Source: Macrolepiota albuminosa (taxonomy: Eukaryota > Basidiomycota > Agaricomycetes > Agaricales > Agaricaceae). Taken from it: DNA of 64,000 nucleotides. Each line of letters starts with the position of its first letter. The first letter of the stretch is position 1. The notes below the pieces were generated by a model, which did no database searches, was not told where the DNA came from, and worked only from the letters and a program-made list of their open reading frames with translations. Positions 52,793-64,000 of this stretch are shown piece after piece. The position numbers and the translations under genes are program-made. The stretch covers positions 1,240,001 through 1,304,000 of the forward strand of contig JAMWFC010000009.1 in NCBI GenBank assembly GCA_027475525.1, given 5' to 3'.

Positions 52793-55517
52793 ATGCCATC
52801 TGTGAGTTCTGTGCCCAGGGAGGTTGTTTTCTTGGCACAGTTGTTGAAAATCCCAGAGTTTGTTGAGGGCACCCTTAAGGTTTCATGGCTCCCAAGTGTC
52901 ATCTTCCAGGCCATATCCCTTCCATCTTATGAGGAAGTGGGGTCATCCATGGATGTTTTGGGAGTTGAGGATATCTTTGACCTTGTAGTGGTATTTGTCC
53001 TCGACCTTGACCAGGGGAGAGATTGTTTGGAGAAGGGGTCAGGAGGGTGTTGTTTCAGGAGGCAGACATGAAAGACTGGGTACAGACCTTTGAGTCCTGG
53101 GGGGAGTTCAATCTTGTAAGTGTGGGATAAGACTTTCTTCAAGATCTTGAACAGACTGAGGTGCTTGTGATTGAGTTTCAGGAAGGGCCAGCAGGTGCAG
53201 AGGTGGCATCAGTCTAACCATACCTTTGTCCTAGGGGCCCAGTCGGGGGTGTCTTTCTGCTTCTGATCAGCTTGTTTTACATAGGCCTGGTTTGCAGTGT
53301 TGATCTCTTCCTGGAGGAACTCATGAAGGGACCAAAGATCCTGGGTGACTTTGTAGGTGGCATGCAATGGGATGTCCTAGAGCAAGAGAATTAGTTGGGG
53401 GTGATACTCTTTGTTGGCAAAGAAGGGCGATACTCCAGTGGCAGAGTGCAGTGTGTTGTTGTAGGTGAACTCAGCCAGGGGGAGCTCAGTGCACCAATCG
53501 TCCTGCAAGTAGTTGACATGCAGCTGAAGGTACTGCTCAAGAGATTGGTTGACCCTTTCAGTTTGGCTGTCAGTTTCTGGGTGGTAGGCAGTAGAGTGGT
53601 TAGTCTTTACTTCAAGGGCCTTATACAAGAAGGTCCAGAACTTGAACACAAAGAGCGTGCCATGGTCGGAGACGATGTCATCCAGGAGTCTGTGCTTGGC
53701 AAAAATGTGCTCGAGGAATAGCCTGGCAAAGTCCGGGGGAGTGTCTGTGGTGTGGCAGGGTAGAAAGATGCCCTGTTTGATCAGCCTACACACAACAATG
53801 AGGATGGCATCGAACTCTTCAGATTCTGAGAGTTCGACAATGTGATCCATGGATATGGAGGACCAGAGATGTTGTCCAACCAGCAAGGGTTTTAGGAGTC
53901 CATAGGGTTGGTGTCGGGGGACCTTGGCCTGGAGGCAGGGTTTGCATGATTGAATGTAGCAAGTCATATCCTTCTTCAAGCCTGGCCAAAAGTAAGTCTG
54001 GAAGACAAGCTGGAGGGTCTTATGTATCCCAGAGTATTCCCGGAGCTTGTGGTTGTGATGTTGGCGAAGGACGTTGTCTCAAAATCAGGCATGATCTGGG
54101 ATGTAGATGTGACCGCTCTAGAGGAGAAGTTTTTTGTTGGGGGACAAGAAGAAGGCAGGGTCTGGATCGGTCCCATCGAGGGGGTTGTGGGAATCGGGGT
54201 TGGCAAAGTACTTATCTCAGGGGGCATGGCAGATCTGGCTTAGGGTCCCTTTATCATTTAGAATCAATACTGCATTCAAATGTTCAGAGGAATCACCATG
54301 CAATGATTGAACGTATTGTACTCTGCCTCAAATGACTTCTTGGGGTAGATGTCAGGTCATCAGGTGAAGGCATTGGGTTTAGCTCTAAGTTGCCTTGGGC
54401 AGTACTAGATTGTGAAGTCATATTCCAAGAGGATCTCGGACTACCAGGCCTGTCATTGACTGAGTTGCTTGGTTGTGGTGAAGTATTGCAGGTTGTTGTG
54501 ATCTGAGTAGACCTGAATCCAGTGCTGGGCCCCCTTGAGATAGGCTCACCACTGTTTGAAGGCTTCAACAATGGCAAGGAGTTCTTTATTATAGATGTCG
54601 TAGTTGAGCTTGGCATCGATCATAGACTGGATGTAGAAGGCAACTGGCCAGGGTTCCCCACCATCAGGTCCTATCTGCAAGAGGATCCCAGCAATGGCAT
54701 AGTTGGAGGCATCGCATTCCAGGATGATTGGGAGGGTGGGGTTGTAATGTTGGAGTACAGGGGCAACTGTGAAAGTCTCCTTGAGCAAGTTAAAGATGCC
54801 CTGGCACTTACTGTCCCAGCTCTATGCAACATCCTTGCATGTGAGCCAGTCGAGGGGTTTTGTAATACCAGAGTAGTTGTCTATAAACCTCTGGTAGAAG
54901 TTAGCAAAACACAAGAAAGACTGTACTTCCTTGACATTTCAGGATTGTGGCCAGTTGACAATGGCCTTGACCTTGTGGGGGTCTATGTGAATGCTGTTTG
55001 GTGATACTATGACGCCAAAATACTCAACCTCTTCCATGTGGAACGAGCACTTCTTGGGCTTGGCATGGAGGTTGTGTTCCTGGAGGCGTTCAAGGACTTA
55101 CTGGACATGCTTCTGGTGGTCCTCCTTTGAGTCGGAGTAGATGAGAATGTTGTTCAGGTAAATGATGACAAAGACATTGCTCATGTCATGGAAGATGTTG
55201 TTCATGAAGTATTGGAACATGGCAGGGGAGTTAGTCATTTCAAAAGGCATTATGAGGTACTCAAACAGACCATACCATGTGCAGAACACAGTTTTCCACT
55301 TGTGTCCTGGAGCAATGTGGACGTTATTGTAGCTGGAGCAGAGGTCAATTTTTGTGTAAACCTTGGCGCTGCAGAGTCAATCGACCAGATTGCCAATGAG
55401 TGGGAGCAGGTAGCAATTCTTCTTGGTGATTTTATTGAGTCTCCAGTAGCCGACACAAAGTCAGAGCGAGCTGTCTTTCTTCTTGGCGAATAGAACTGGA
55501 GCTCCAGCAATGGAGGC
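52793..55517 (-). pseudogene. Element F: decayed B-family Gypsy pol relic
   Basis: Minus-strand RT to chromodomain of a B relative. RT (55517-54850) has its active site changed to YLNNIL (both Asp to Asn, near 55150). RNase H (LECDASNYAIAGIL) is open at 54788-54546. The integrase core (53979-53377) keeps Asp in SMDHIVEL, Asp in IVSDHGTL and Glu in SQTERVNQ. The chromodomain region (about 53010-52800) keeps the [14 protein letters not shown] module upstream. It is truncated at 55517 by C2's LTR, and no LTR of its own is seen. The CpG loss is heavy. Confidence 0.85.
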
Positions 55518-55725
55518 TGTAGCATAGTCCACTATGTGGCGTTGGCCACATAGCTTTACTTACTGTAGTCAATATTATATTATTATTTACTGTACTATAA
55601 ATAATTTACATGTGCTGCTTACTAAGTAGCTTATTTTGTTGTAAACTACATTGTCAATAGACTGGTCTGGTCTGATTCAGTGTTGTGTGCACATTAAGCT
55701 CTCTCAAATTTGTAACTTCATTACA
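55518..55725 (+). repeat. Element C2 5' LTR (208 bp)
   Basis: TGTAGCATAG...CATTACA, shorter than C's 232 bp through a smaller AT-rich block. The 5' hairpin (GCTATGTGG becomes ACTATGTGG) loses its outermost pair. Confidence 0.9.
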
Positions 55726-55856
55726 TTTTTTTGAATCCACCAGCTAGGATCTATTGCCTAGCATCTGACGGCAGTCGCTGAGTTTATTGACAGAACTCTA
55801 TCAGCTTCTCAAGCTTCCTGCACAGCCACACCATGCAAATTTCAAACAGGGAATCG

Positions 55857-58320
55857 ATGAGTAATCCCATACCTGCAGTTGCTACTGACGGCGGGTGGAA
55901 TGCCCACGACTTACGGGGAGACCCAGCAGACACCCAGGATGCATCAGTGTCCAATGCGGGTCAGTCAAGACCCAAGGCTCGAGACCGGGGTCGGAGCACC
56001 AACCTGTCCGGGAATGAAAGTGAGGCCCAGAGAGCTGAGAGCTCACAACAGGACGGTCAGCAATGGCTCCAGGACAAGATGCCAGGGGGATTAACTTCCT
56101 CAGTTACGCAGCTGCCAGGAGGACTGTGACGGTCTAGCTGACTAGCCTCAAAAGGGCCTCCTGAGGAAGGCCAACAGTCAACAGGCGCCTATGGCATCTC
56201 AGGAGACACCGAGTTGTCGGTACAGACTGAGGAAGCTATCCCTCCGAGCTGGAGTAGTGGGGCCAGGTGGGCTGCAGCAGGCTCAATGCCATCCAGGATA
56301 GCGGAAGCCCGCATAGAAGAGGTACCGAAGGAGGCTGCAAGTCCTGAAGTAGCCCACATGGAAAACCGATTTCTGTGCACACCAGCAGTGCAGGAAGTCC
56401 CAGAGGTTGCAGAGCATCTGGAGGAGGTGATTGAGTCATCAAGCAATGATGACGCTGGAGCAGAGGAGCAGTGGTTGAAAACTGCATACACCATGTGCTT
56501 GCAGGTGTTCTGGGATTTGCACCCAGAGGTGATGAAATACACCACCCAAGCGCAACTCAAGCGCTACGCTTCAGCGCATATAGTAGCACTTAGGCGACAA
56601 GGGCACAAAGTGCCCAATGTATTCAGTACAAAATACACTGATTTGATGGTAAGAGTGCTCACTATGGAACTGCAAATGTATTTGCAGCGGAAGGCCACAA
56701 TGCAATCTGGGGTGTCAACCCCCTGGAGCCACACATCCAAGGAATGCTCGGCACATCATAATCAAGACATTGGAGTCGACAAGGGTGGCATGAGGAGCCC
56801 CCACACATGCGTAACCGAGCCCTTAGGACAGATATGTCAGGCCCGGATGGACACAATAGTACTGTGCTCAAGGTAGAAAGCGAGGCATCTGTGATGCCGT
56901 GCGTGACCATGGCAGAAACATTGAGTGACAGAGTAGCGTATCAATGTATGCGCAATGGCGACCTCCAGACTAAGGGACAGTCCCTTATTGACAATCAGGG
57001 AATCGTATTCAAGGGCACTAAGCCCATTGATGAGATGCGTTGTTGATTCATGATGCAGGGCCACGAGAATCAAGCTTCCCCAGACCCAGGGCGGCACAAC
57101 GATCATGATCAAGGAGACTTCCTCGATTGAGATGGTGCCACAAGACATGATGCCCCTGGAAATGGTCGGGACAACGGCCCTAGGTCGACTCCTTGAGATG
57201 AGGGCAACTATGCCCATAGTCGAGGAGGCTCAGGACGTCCGCCGCAGGGTGGATGAGGGAAGTCACTTCCCCAAGCCGCTGACTTAGCAACTAGATTCCC
57301 GGACCAGAGGGAGGCCATTCAAATGCATCGTGAAGCCATGCACGGTCACCTGCATCAAGTAGTCAATAATGCCCTGGGAGTAACCTTACGGTTACCAGAT
57401 GGGGTGAAGCTGCATAAAGCAGATAGTAGGCATATTCGCGCCTACACAGGCGCATCCAAGTTCAGCGACTTGAAGGATTGGGTGATGGATGTATGCACCC
57501 ACCTTGCTATGTGCTTGTATGGAGGCGACCATATGGAACGAGAACAAATCTTCATTCTGCCCGAGTTCTTGACTGGAGAGGCCATGGGGTGGTTTTGACA
57601 AGCAGTATTGCACGTCAACCAGGTCCAGTATGAGTGGACGTTCAAAGGAGTCCTGACAGGACTGTATGATTGATTCATGCACTCTTCCACACTATAGGAT
57701 GCAAGGTGGGACTTCCAGTCTGCCAAGTACACTGAGAAGTTGGGAGTACAAGGGTTCTACGATACCCTTAATGACCATGCCCAGAATATGGCAATATACC
57801 CAGATGGGTATACAATGCTCGAAACATTCTTAGATGGCATTCTAGCAGATATGCGCCGCTATCTGATACGTGAGGATGGACTGTCCCCAGAGGTCAACAA
57901 TGTGGAGGAGTTTGTGGTGTATGCCATCAGGTATGAGCAGTCCCTTAAGACTGCTAACCACTACAAGCATCAGAGTGGCCACAAAAGGGGAAGCAGGCGA
58001 CTACCACCTGCTGGGACATCCTCACAGGGTCAGCATGTGGGAACCTTCTTGGCCAAGAAGGCCAATTTGGATCATGACCGCAACACGTAGTTCGTGGTAT
58101 GCAGAACCCCTGCTGCAAACTGAGGGCAAAGCCACTCATGCCCAGAGCAGGCGCCAGATGGAGAACACCCTAAACCAAGGCTGGAGTTCAGGCTGGCCAA
58201 CCCACCAGGTCAGACGGGGACTTGCTTCGCGTGCGGCCAGCCAGGCCACTATGCTACCAATTGCCCTGCAAAGCCAGGAGCCTTGAGGAAGGGGTATACA
58301 CCCTGGGCCCACCTACGAGC
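55857..58320 (+). pseudogene. Element C2 gag (broken)
   Basis: ATG at 55857 (MSNPIPAVATDGG). Conserved parts as in C: VFWDLHPEVMKYTTQAQLKRY, Gag core 57323-57598 (ASKFSDLKDWVMDV, EFLTGEAMGWF then TGA), and CCHC knuckle CFACGQPGHYATNC near 58222-58263. Stops at about 56127, 57043, 57133 (shared with C), 57596, 57670 and 58087, mostly where CGA/CGG/TGG stood. Confidence 0.8.
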
Positions 58321-59092
58321 CGCACATATCGCAGCCACAAGTGGGAGTGATGGAGATGTGTCCGCCAAATCTGAGGCAGAGCACCCCACAAACGACCAAG
58401 AGCCTCCAGAGGAGGCATCGGGTGCCGAGCCCAAGAGTGTGGTTGTGGAGGGGGAGGAGTATGTCACAGTCGACATATATGATGACGTCTATGACAACAA
58501 GTACTACAGTCACAACAGCGACTCTGAGTGCCTAGCAGCAATGACGGATTGGCCGTCCTCAAACGATCCCAAAAAAAATAATGTGGTTCAGATGAAGAAG
58601 GTGACCCTTCATTGAGCAGAGGGCACTTTGCAGCACCCTACACTGAAATGGGCAGACAAGGAGTGCCTGGTCTCGTATGTAGATGTAAATGGCCACAGGG
58701 CATGGACCTTATGGGACTTTGGGAGTACTACGTTGGGTATAACGCCCCAGTTTGCCCACATGTACAGAATATCCATGCAGGGGTTGGATACGCCATTGGC
58801 GTTGCAGCTGGGCACCGTAGGAAGCCGTGCTATGGTGCAGTATGGGACAAATGTAACTGTCCAGACACCGGGCTCATGTAGCCAGAAGTACATGGATGTA
58901 GCGAACATTGATCGCTATGATATGATACTGGGAACGCCATTCATGTGGCGTAACAAAGTCATGCTAGACTTTGAGCACTGTCAGGTGCTAGTAAATGGGA
59001 AAGTAATCCCAGCCAAACGGGCTACTGCAGACGACACTGATAATCGCCTGCGACGTCACCACACTATGGAGAAGCACAAGGACTCTCCTTGA
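58321..59092 (+). pseudogene. Element C2 protease region
   Basis: Acidic linker and retropepsin with the active-site loop changed from DSG to DFG (LWDFGSTTLGIT, near 58715), likely inactive. A TGA near 58614 separates linker and protease. It ends at TGA 59090-59092, at the same place as in C. Confidence 0.75.
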
Positions 59093-61640
59093 CTCGGTCG
59101 GCGCAAAGTGCCAACAGTGGAGGAGGTGGATAAGGAAGTACAGGCTATGCCTGGGCTGAGCTCAGACCACAATGTGGTGATGATGAGCAAGGAGGAATAT
59201 CAAGCCTCCAAGACGAGAGACAAGCGAATACTTGCTTGTAATGTTCGAGGCATGAAGCCTCCAGATAGACAGCAGCAAAAGGTGAAGAAGCCTGAGGACC
59301 CGGTGGATGTATGTCCATCTACGTCCTCCCAAGTCAAGTTAGATGACTTGAGGGACAGCAATCAAGAGGCAAAAGCCTCATACTATAAGGACACACAGTC
59401 CTTATGGGAGCAACCAGGTCTCCTTCCTGAGTACGACTAGGCATACGATCCTCACATGCCACAGGAATGGAATGAACTGGTGGCAGCCACATGTGCGTGA
59501 AACACGCACCAGCAATGGACGACCATCACACTAGCGTATTGCCAGCCAGCTTCAGATGAAGTGTCCGTAGCATACTTACTCGTATGTGAAGGAACAAGCC
59601 TCGTGGCTCATAAGGCAGTGGTAGTGGATTCACCACTGAGACTGCATATACCTGATGACAGTGTTAATTGGGTGCTTGCAATTTGTGAGCAATATGCACC
59701 GCAGCCACGGCCACCATCAGAAACGGTGGAGGTACTTCCCCCAGTGCATCTGAAGGGGAAACAGAAGGCGATAAGCCTTTGTGAGGAAGAGATACCTCGG
59801 TTGCGTCAGCAATGGCAAGAGGAATTTGTGGATATGGTCAATGGGACCAAAGAGGAGCTCCCAACTTGGTGGGAAGTGAACCATGAGATTAATCTCATAG
59901 ACAAGAGCAAGCAATACAAGTATCACTTGCTGCGCTGCCCACATGCACTCCAGGAGCAATTACACGATAAAACTTATCACTATTTGAATGCTCAGTGGTG
60001 GTCACCATGCACCACTGCTCAGGCTGCACCATTACTGTGCATCTCAAAGAAGGATGGAACTCTTCGAACTGCTCTTGATGCACATCAGCGCAATGACAAT
60101 ACTATAAAGAATTTAACGCCTTTACCAGATCAGGAGGTGATCCGAGAAGACGTGGCTTGGGTGAAGTATCACTCAAAGATTGATCTTACTGACGCCTACA
60201 AGCAGGTGCACATCTGCACCAAAGACGTACCCAAGACTGTATTTGCATCAATCATGGGCACGTTCACCAGCAACATAATGCAAATTGGGGACTGTAATGC
60301 CCCTGCAACCTTTCAGAGGCTCATGACCTCTATTTTTCGAGACGTGATAGGACGTTTTATGCACATCTACTTAGATGATATATTCATCTATTCAGATTCC
60401 ATGGAGGAGCATGAGCAGCACCTCAGAGTCGTGTTTGAATGACTGTGCAAGTACAAGCTGTACTTGAAGTGGAAGAAGTGTGAGCTTTACGCTCAAAGTA
60501 TAGACTGTCTAGGGCATGTCATTGATGAGCGGGGTATACACCCTGATCAGGACAAGCTCAATCATATTCGGGAGTGGCGCATGCCACAAAACTACAATGA
60601 CATCCACCGGTTTGTTGGCCTTGTCAACTACATATCAAGCTTCTTGCCCAATGTCACTGCCTATACTGGGCCACTCATGGCCATGATGCAGAATGGGTCA
60701 CCGTTCAATTGGAGGCTGCTGCACCAGCAGTGCTTCGAGATGGTCAAGCAGATCTGTATGAAGACTCCGGTAATTTGACCAATCGACTCTAGATGGGATG
60801 AGCCAATATGGCTCATTTGTGATGCATCAGAGCCATGTATGGTCAGGGGAGTAGCTGGCAGACTTGCCGCCCAGCAGGGTTCATGTCGAAGAAGTTCACA
60901 ACTGCCCAGCAAAACTATGCTGTGCACAAGCTGGAGACTCTAGCCATACTCAAAGCCCTCCTCAAGTGGGAGGACAAGCTGATGGGGTACCCCATCCACA
61001 TCATAACAGATCACAAGGCACTTGAGTTCTTCAAAACTCAAGTGAACTTGTTGCCGTGGCAGCGACGTTGGATTGACTACATGTCAAGATACCAGTTTGA
61101 CATCACCTATGTTAAAGGTGAACTCAACAAAGTGGCAGACTGCTTGTCTCGCTACTTTGAGAGCGATGTAGTCAGGGAGGCTCATGAGCCTCATGAGTAT
61201 GTGCAGACAGACTGCTGCATAGACCCAGACAGAGAGGATCTACCTCTCCACCAATACCAGGAACTCAGAGAGCATGTCCTGGACATATGCGCAATGTATG
61301 ATGATGAGCAGAGGCAAAGTACTTGCCTCAGGGAGCAGTGTGAAGAGCGGGACGTAGCCGCTCAGCTGCTCAAGGAGCATGAAGTCATGAATCCAGCATC
61401 ACCTGGGGAACACAAGCACCCCGACAGACCCGTTACTCTGGCTGAGATGCTTGAAGGCGAATTGCCTTCATCCCAGCCCCCTAGCCTGGGCAGTGACAAC
61501 TTCCAAATAGAAGTGGTGTGGGAATATGGTGATGATTCTCTCTTTGCTGAGATAATCGCCAATCCCAACGACCATCCTTGGTTCAGGCAGGAGCCTGGTG
61601 GCCTGATCACGATGGAAAACCGTCAAGGGGTGGCAGTGGT
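59093..61640 (+). pseudogene. Element C2 reverse transcriptase and RNase H
   Basis: RT frame 59561-60442 holds KIDLTDAYKQVHI, QIGDCNAPATFQR and the intact YLDDIF box, then TGA at 60440-60442 (CGA in C). The thumb and RNase H frames follow (60464-60778, 60835 onward: HKLETLAILKALLKW, IITDHKALEFF). About 12 bases around the first RNase H Asp are lost near 60829. The Glu-rich tail matches C. Confidence 0.85.
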
Positions 61641-61799
61641 CTGCCTTCTCCGCATGCAAACCATTGTTATGCAAGTACTGGACCAGGCCTATGCACTGGT
61701 GGGGCACTTTGGTGCCACACAAACATTGGGATACACCCATAGGTGGTATTGGTGGCCATATATGGCCCAAGAAGTGACTAAGTTCTGCGCCTCATGCGC

Positions 61800-62919
61800 T
61801 GATAGGCTTCTACTCAGACTGAGCACATCAAGGGACATTATAGGCCGACCAACACTTGACACATTAGAGACTCTAGCGACCAGCCTTGGGTACAGAGCAG
61901 CCCTAGCGCAGGCGCTCTATGGCAAGACTTATCCATTCATCTCAATCACCAGTATCAGCCCCTCAGCGCCCTCCACTCAGTTACTTTGAAGACCAAGAAG
62001 GCCCAGAACTCATAGCGCTAGCACAACGGCGGGAGGTGACTCTGACCAAACCCCGATCAGTACTGAAAGGAGTTAGCAACTGGCGCTGTCAATCACCAAG
62101 GCACCTCAATCAGAAGTCTAAAGGAATCAATGACGACGAGACAGGATACATGCAGACCCAACATTTAAATCTATCAAAAGATAGTACAATGTTTAGCGCC
62201 AGAATTAGCGCTCATGGCATCTGTCGAGGATTCCCTGATCATACCCCGGGATGGCATGGCCAATTAAATTACATCAAAAAGTGAGCAAACTCGTACCACT
62301 TCTAAGTAGTTTTAGAGTCGCCGTTGGTCGCCGTCACCCATGTGCTGCAGGTTGCCGTTGACAGGTGGCCGTTAGCTACAGTCACGAAGAGAGGCGCTAA
62401 TTGGTAGCGCTGTCAATGGACTTATTTTGGAAATACCGTAGCGCATAGTATAAAAACTAGCTACTTGCCATGTATATAACAACGAATCGTAACCTCTTGA
62501 GCACCCAGTTACACTTAGCATTCAAATCGCGCTAGCATTGCCTGACTTTGTCACCAAGTTTGGCGCTAGCTTCGTCTATCTCGTCTTCGTCATTTACGGT
62601 GCCACCTACGGGCACGCTATGCTGCGCTATTCGTCTTATTCTCTATAACTTCTCCTAAACTACGACGCTTACCACTTGCTAGGTAGCGGCACGCTATGCT
62701 GCGCTATTCGTCTTATTCTCTATAACTTCTCCTAAACTACGACGCTTACCACTTGCTAGGTAGCACCCGAGGCGCTATCATCTAGCGCATTGCCCTATCA
62801 CCTCTGCTCGAGCACACCGGGACCCTGCCGGGACTCCTCATAAACCTGCACGCCAGGCGCTGGAGACGGCGTTGTACTGCGTATATGTCCAGCGCACCCA
62901 ACCACAGTTGGCATCATCA
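61800..62919 (-). mobile_element. Solo LTR of family H (1120 bp) in C2
   Basis: Inverted relative of 40322-41393. Ends TGATAGGCTT / GGCATCATCA in window orientation, with perfect 4-bp target duplication GCGC (61796-61799, 62920-62923). It interrupts the C2 integrase finger that is continuous in C near 31370. It contains paired GCGCTA/TAGCGC hairpins (62394-62410, 62772-62788), an AGTATAAAAAC TATA-like word (near 62448) and one 77-bp duplication (62611-62764). Confidence 0.85.
62611..62764 (+). repeat. 77-bp tandem duplication 29
   Basis: Exact units from 62611 and 62688 in the family-H LTR. Confidence 0.95.
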
Positions 62920-64000
62920 GCGCAGCATGTCAGAGGGCAAAGTTGCCCCCTAGATCTCCTGCCAGGAAGCTACACCAGCTACCCATGCCGGTAAAACCTT
63001 GGGACTCCATTGGAATGGACTTTGTAGGTCCCTTTCCTGAGTCTAGAGAGTTCGATTACCTCTGGGTGGTAATCTGCTGCATGACGAGCATGGTGCACCT
63101 GATACCAGTGCAAACTACACTGACGGCTAAGGAGCTGTCATGGATCTACCTCAGGGAGATTGTTAGGCTGCATGGGCTGCCTAGTACTATCATGAGCGAC
63201 CATGACTCAAAGTTCACATCTCAATAATGGAGGGAACTCCACAAACTGCTAGGAGCTTGACTCCTCATGTCAACATCATTTCATTCTCAGACGGATGGGC
63301 AAACTGAGCAGGCCAACTGCAGTATAGACCAGATTTTAAGGGCAGTTGTTTGCCCTGACCAATGGGACTGGGTTGACTGGTGTCCAATTACTGAGTTCGT
63401 GATTAACACGAGTATCTCAGATACGACAGGGTATGTGCCCTTTGAGCTCAACGGAGGGTACTTGCCCTCCATGCTGCACAAAGTTCGTGCTGATATGGTG
63501 GCCCACCGAGGAGTTGTCGAGTTTGCCAGGCAGGCCCTGGAGAACATTGCAGCGGTGCATGACACCATCATAGAGGCGTGAGTCTTTCAGGTGAAAAACG
63601 CCAATCACCGTAGGCGAGCAGAACTGCCAATAGCAGTAGGAGTGTTGGTTTACCTGTCAACGCGTAACCTGAAACTGCCAAAGGGACAGGCTAGCAAACT
63701 CTGCCCAAAATGAGTAGGCCCATACCGTGTGCTAGACGCAGAGCCAAGTACCTCCAACTATGTGTTGGAGCTGCCTCAGACATTACAGGAACGATGCATC
63801 ATCCCAAAGTTCCACGTGTCGCTGTTGCGACCATACAGCGCATCCAATGACGTGCTATTCCCTAACAGGGCAACCCCAGGCTCCTATGACTTTGGGGCAC
63901 AAGATGATGATGAGTGGTTTGTTGAGTGCATCATAGGGCACCAGTGGACTGAGCGGAATATGCTCGAGTTTGAGGTATGGTGGTCCCTTGGAGACACAAC

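Larger units (their letters stand above)
55518..64000 (+). mobile_element. Element C2: older copy of C, cut by the window edge
   Basis: 5' LTR at 55518-55725, then gag, protease, RT, RNase H and integrase in the order of C, inserted into relic F. The left flank GAGGC (55513-55517) is the candidate target duplication, but the right end is outside. Most differences from C are C-to-T or G-to-A at CpG. It is split by the family-H LTR at 61800-62919. ORF3/ORF4 would lie beyond 64000. Confidence 0.9.
61641..64000 (+). pseudogene. Element C2 integrase, split by the H LTR
   Basis: The finger (YALVGHFGATQTLGYTHRWYWW...CASC) ends at 61799. After the H LTR, 62920 onward gives the second finger half (ACQRAK-type), core Asp in IGMDFVGPFP, Asp in IMSDHDSKFTS and Glu in QTDGQTEQANC, the KFHVSLLRPY module, and the chromodomain start (WFVECIIGHQWTERN) at the window edge. 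Stops at about 63226, 63258, 63580 and 63712. Confidence 0.85.

Overview
The window looks like a repeat-dense, probably heterochromatic region of a basidiomycete (Agaricomycete-type) fungus. The evidence is a cytochrome P450 gene with eleven introns of about 45-60 bp and several micro-exons, chromodomain Ty3/Gypsy retrotransposons nested in one another, and strong CpG-to-TpG/CpA decay in the older copies. Apart from the P450 gene and one unidentified broken gene, nearly everything is LTR-retrotransposon sequence.

Layout. 1-568: relic of a Ty1/Copia gag (minus). 569-13913: Gypsy element A (minus, truncated at its 5' end), carrying a solo LTR of family C (866-1102) and a full-length Gypsy element B (2205-13781, target-site duplication CTTAG). 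13914-41675: Gypsy element A2 (plus, truncated in gag, head to head with A), carrying B2 (16169-39176, TSD CAAGC), which itself carries C (24604-36472, TSD ATACA); near its 3' end A2 also carries a solo LTR of an unrelated family, here called H (40322-41393). 41740-44006: Gypsy relic E. 44073-45113: unidentified broken minus-strand gene. 45114-47900: repeat-rich spacer. 47917-50101: P450 gene. 50102-52400: AT-rich spacer with local tandem repeats. 52402-55517: a relative of the antisense gene found in B, then a decayed minus-strand B-family relic F. 55518-64000: C2, an older copy of C that runs off the window and is split by a second H LTR (61800-62919, TSD GCGC).

How the elements work. B/B2 encode Gag with a zinc knuckle, two tandem aspartic protease domains, RT, RNase H, integrase and a chromodomain. 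The sequence after the 5' LTR is complementary to an internal LTR site just downstream of a TATA box, which suggests Tf1-like self-priming. Between pol and the 3' LTR B/B2 carry an antisense, intron-containing gene with a Zn2Cys6-like cysteine pattern. C encodes Gag, protease, RT, RNase H and integrase-chromodomain, then two extra sense ORFs of unknown function. Its RT active site is broken (YLDY). C's sequence is also unusually rich in short perfect hairpins, in LTRs and coding parts alike.

A caution for any reader: at 29 places a segment of exactly 77 bp is present twice in tandem, with 28 of the pairs identical. 77 is a common de Bruijn assembler k-mer size, so these are most likely unmerged contig overlaps. 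Because 77 is not a multiple of three, they are responsible for many of the apparent frameshifts.
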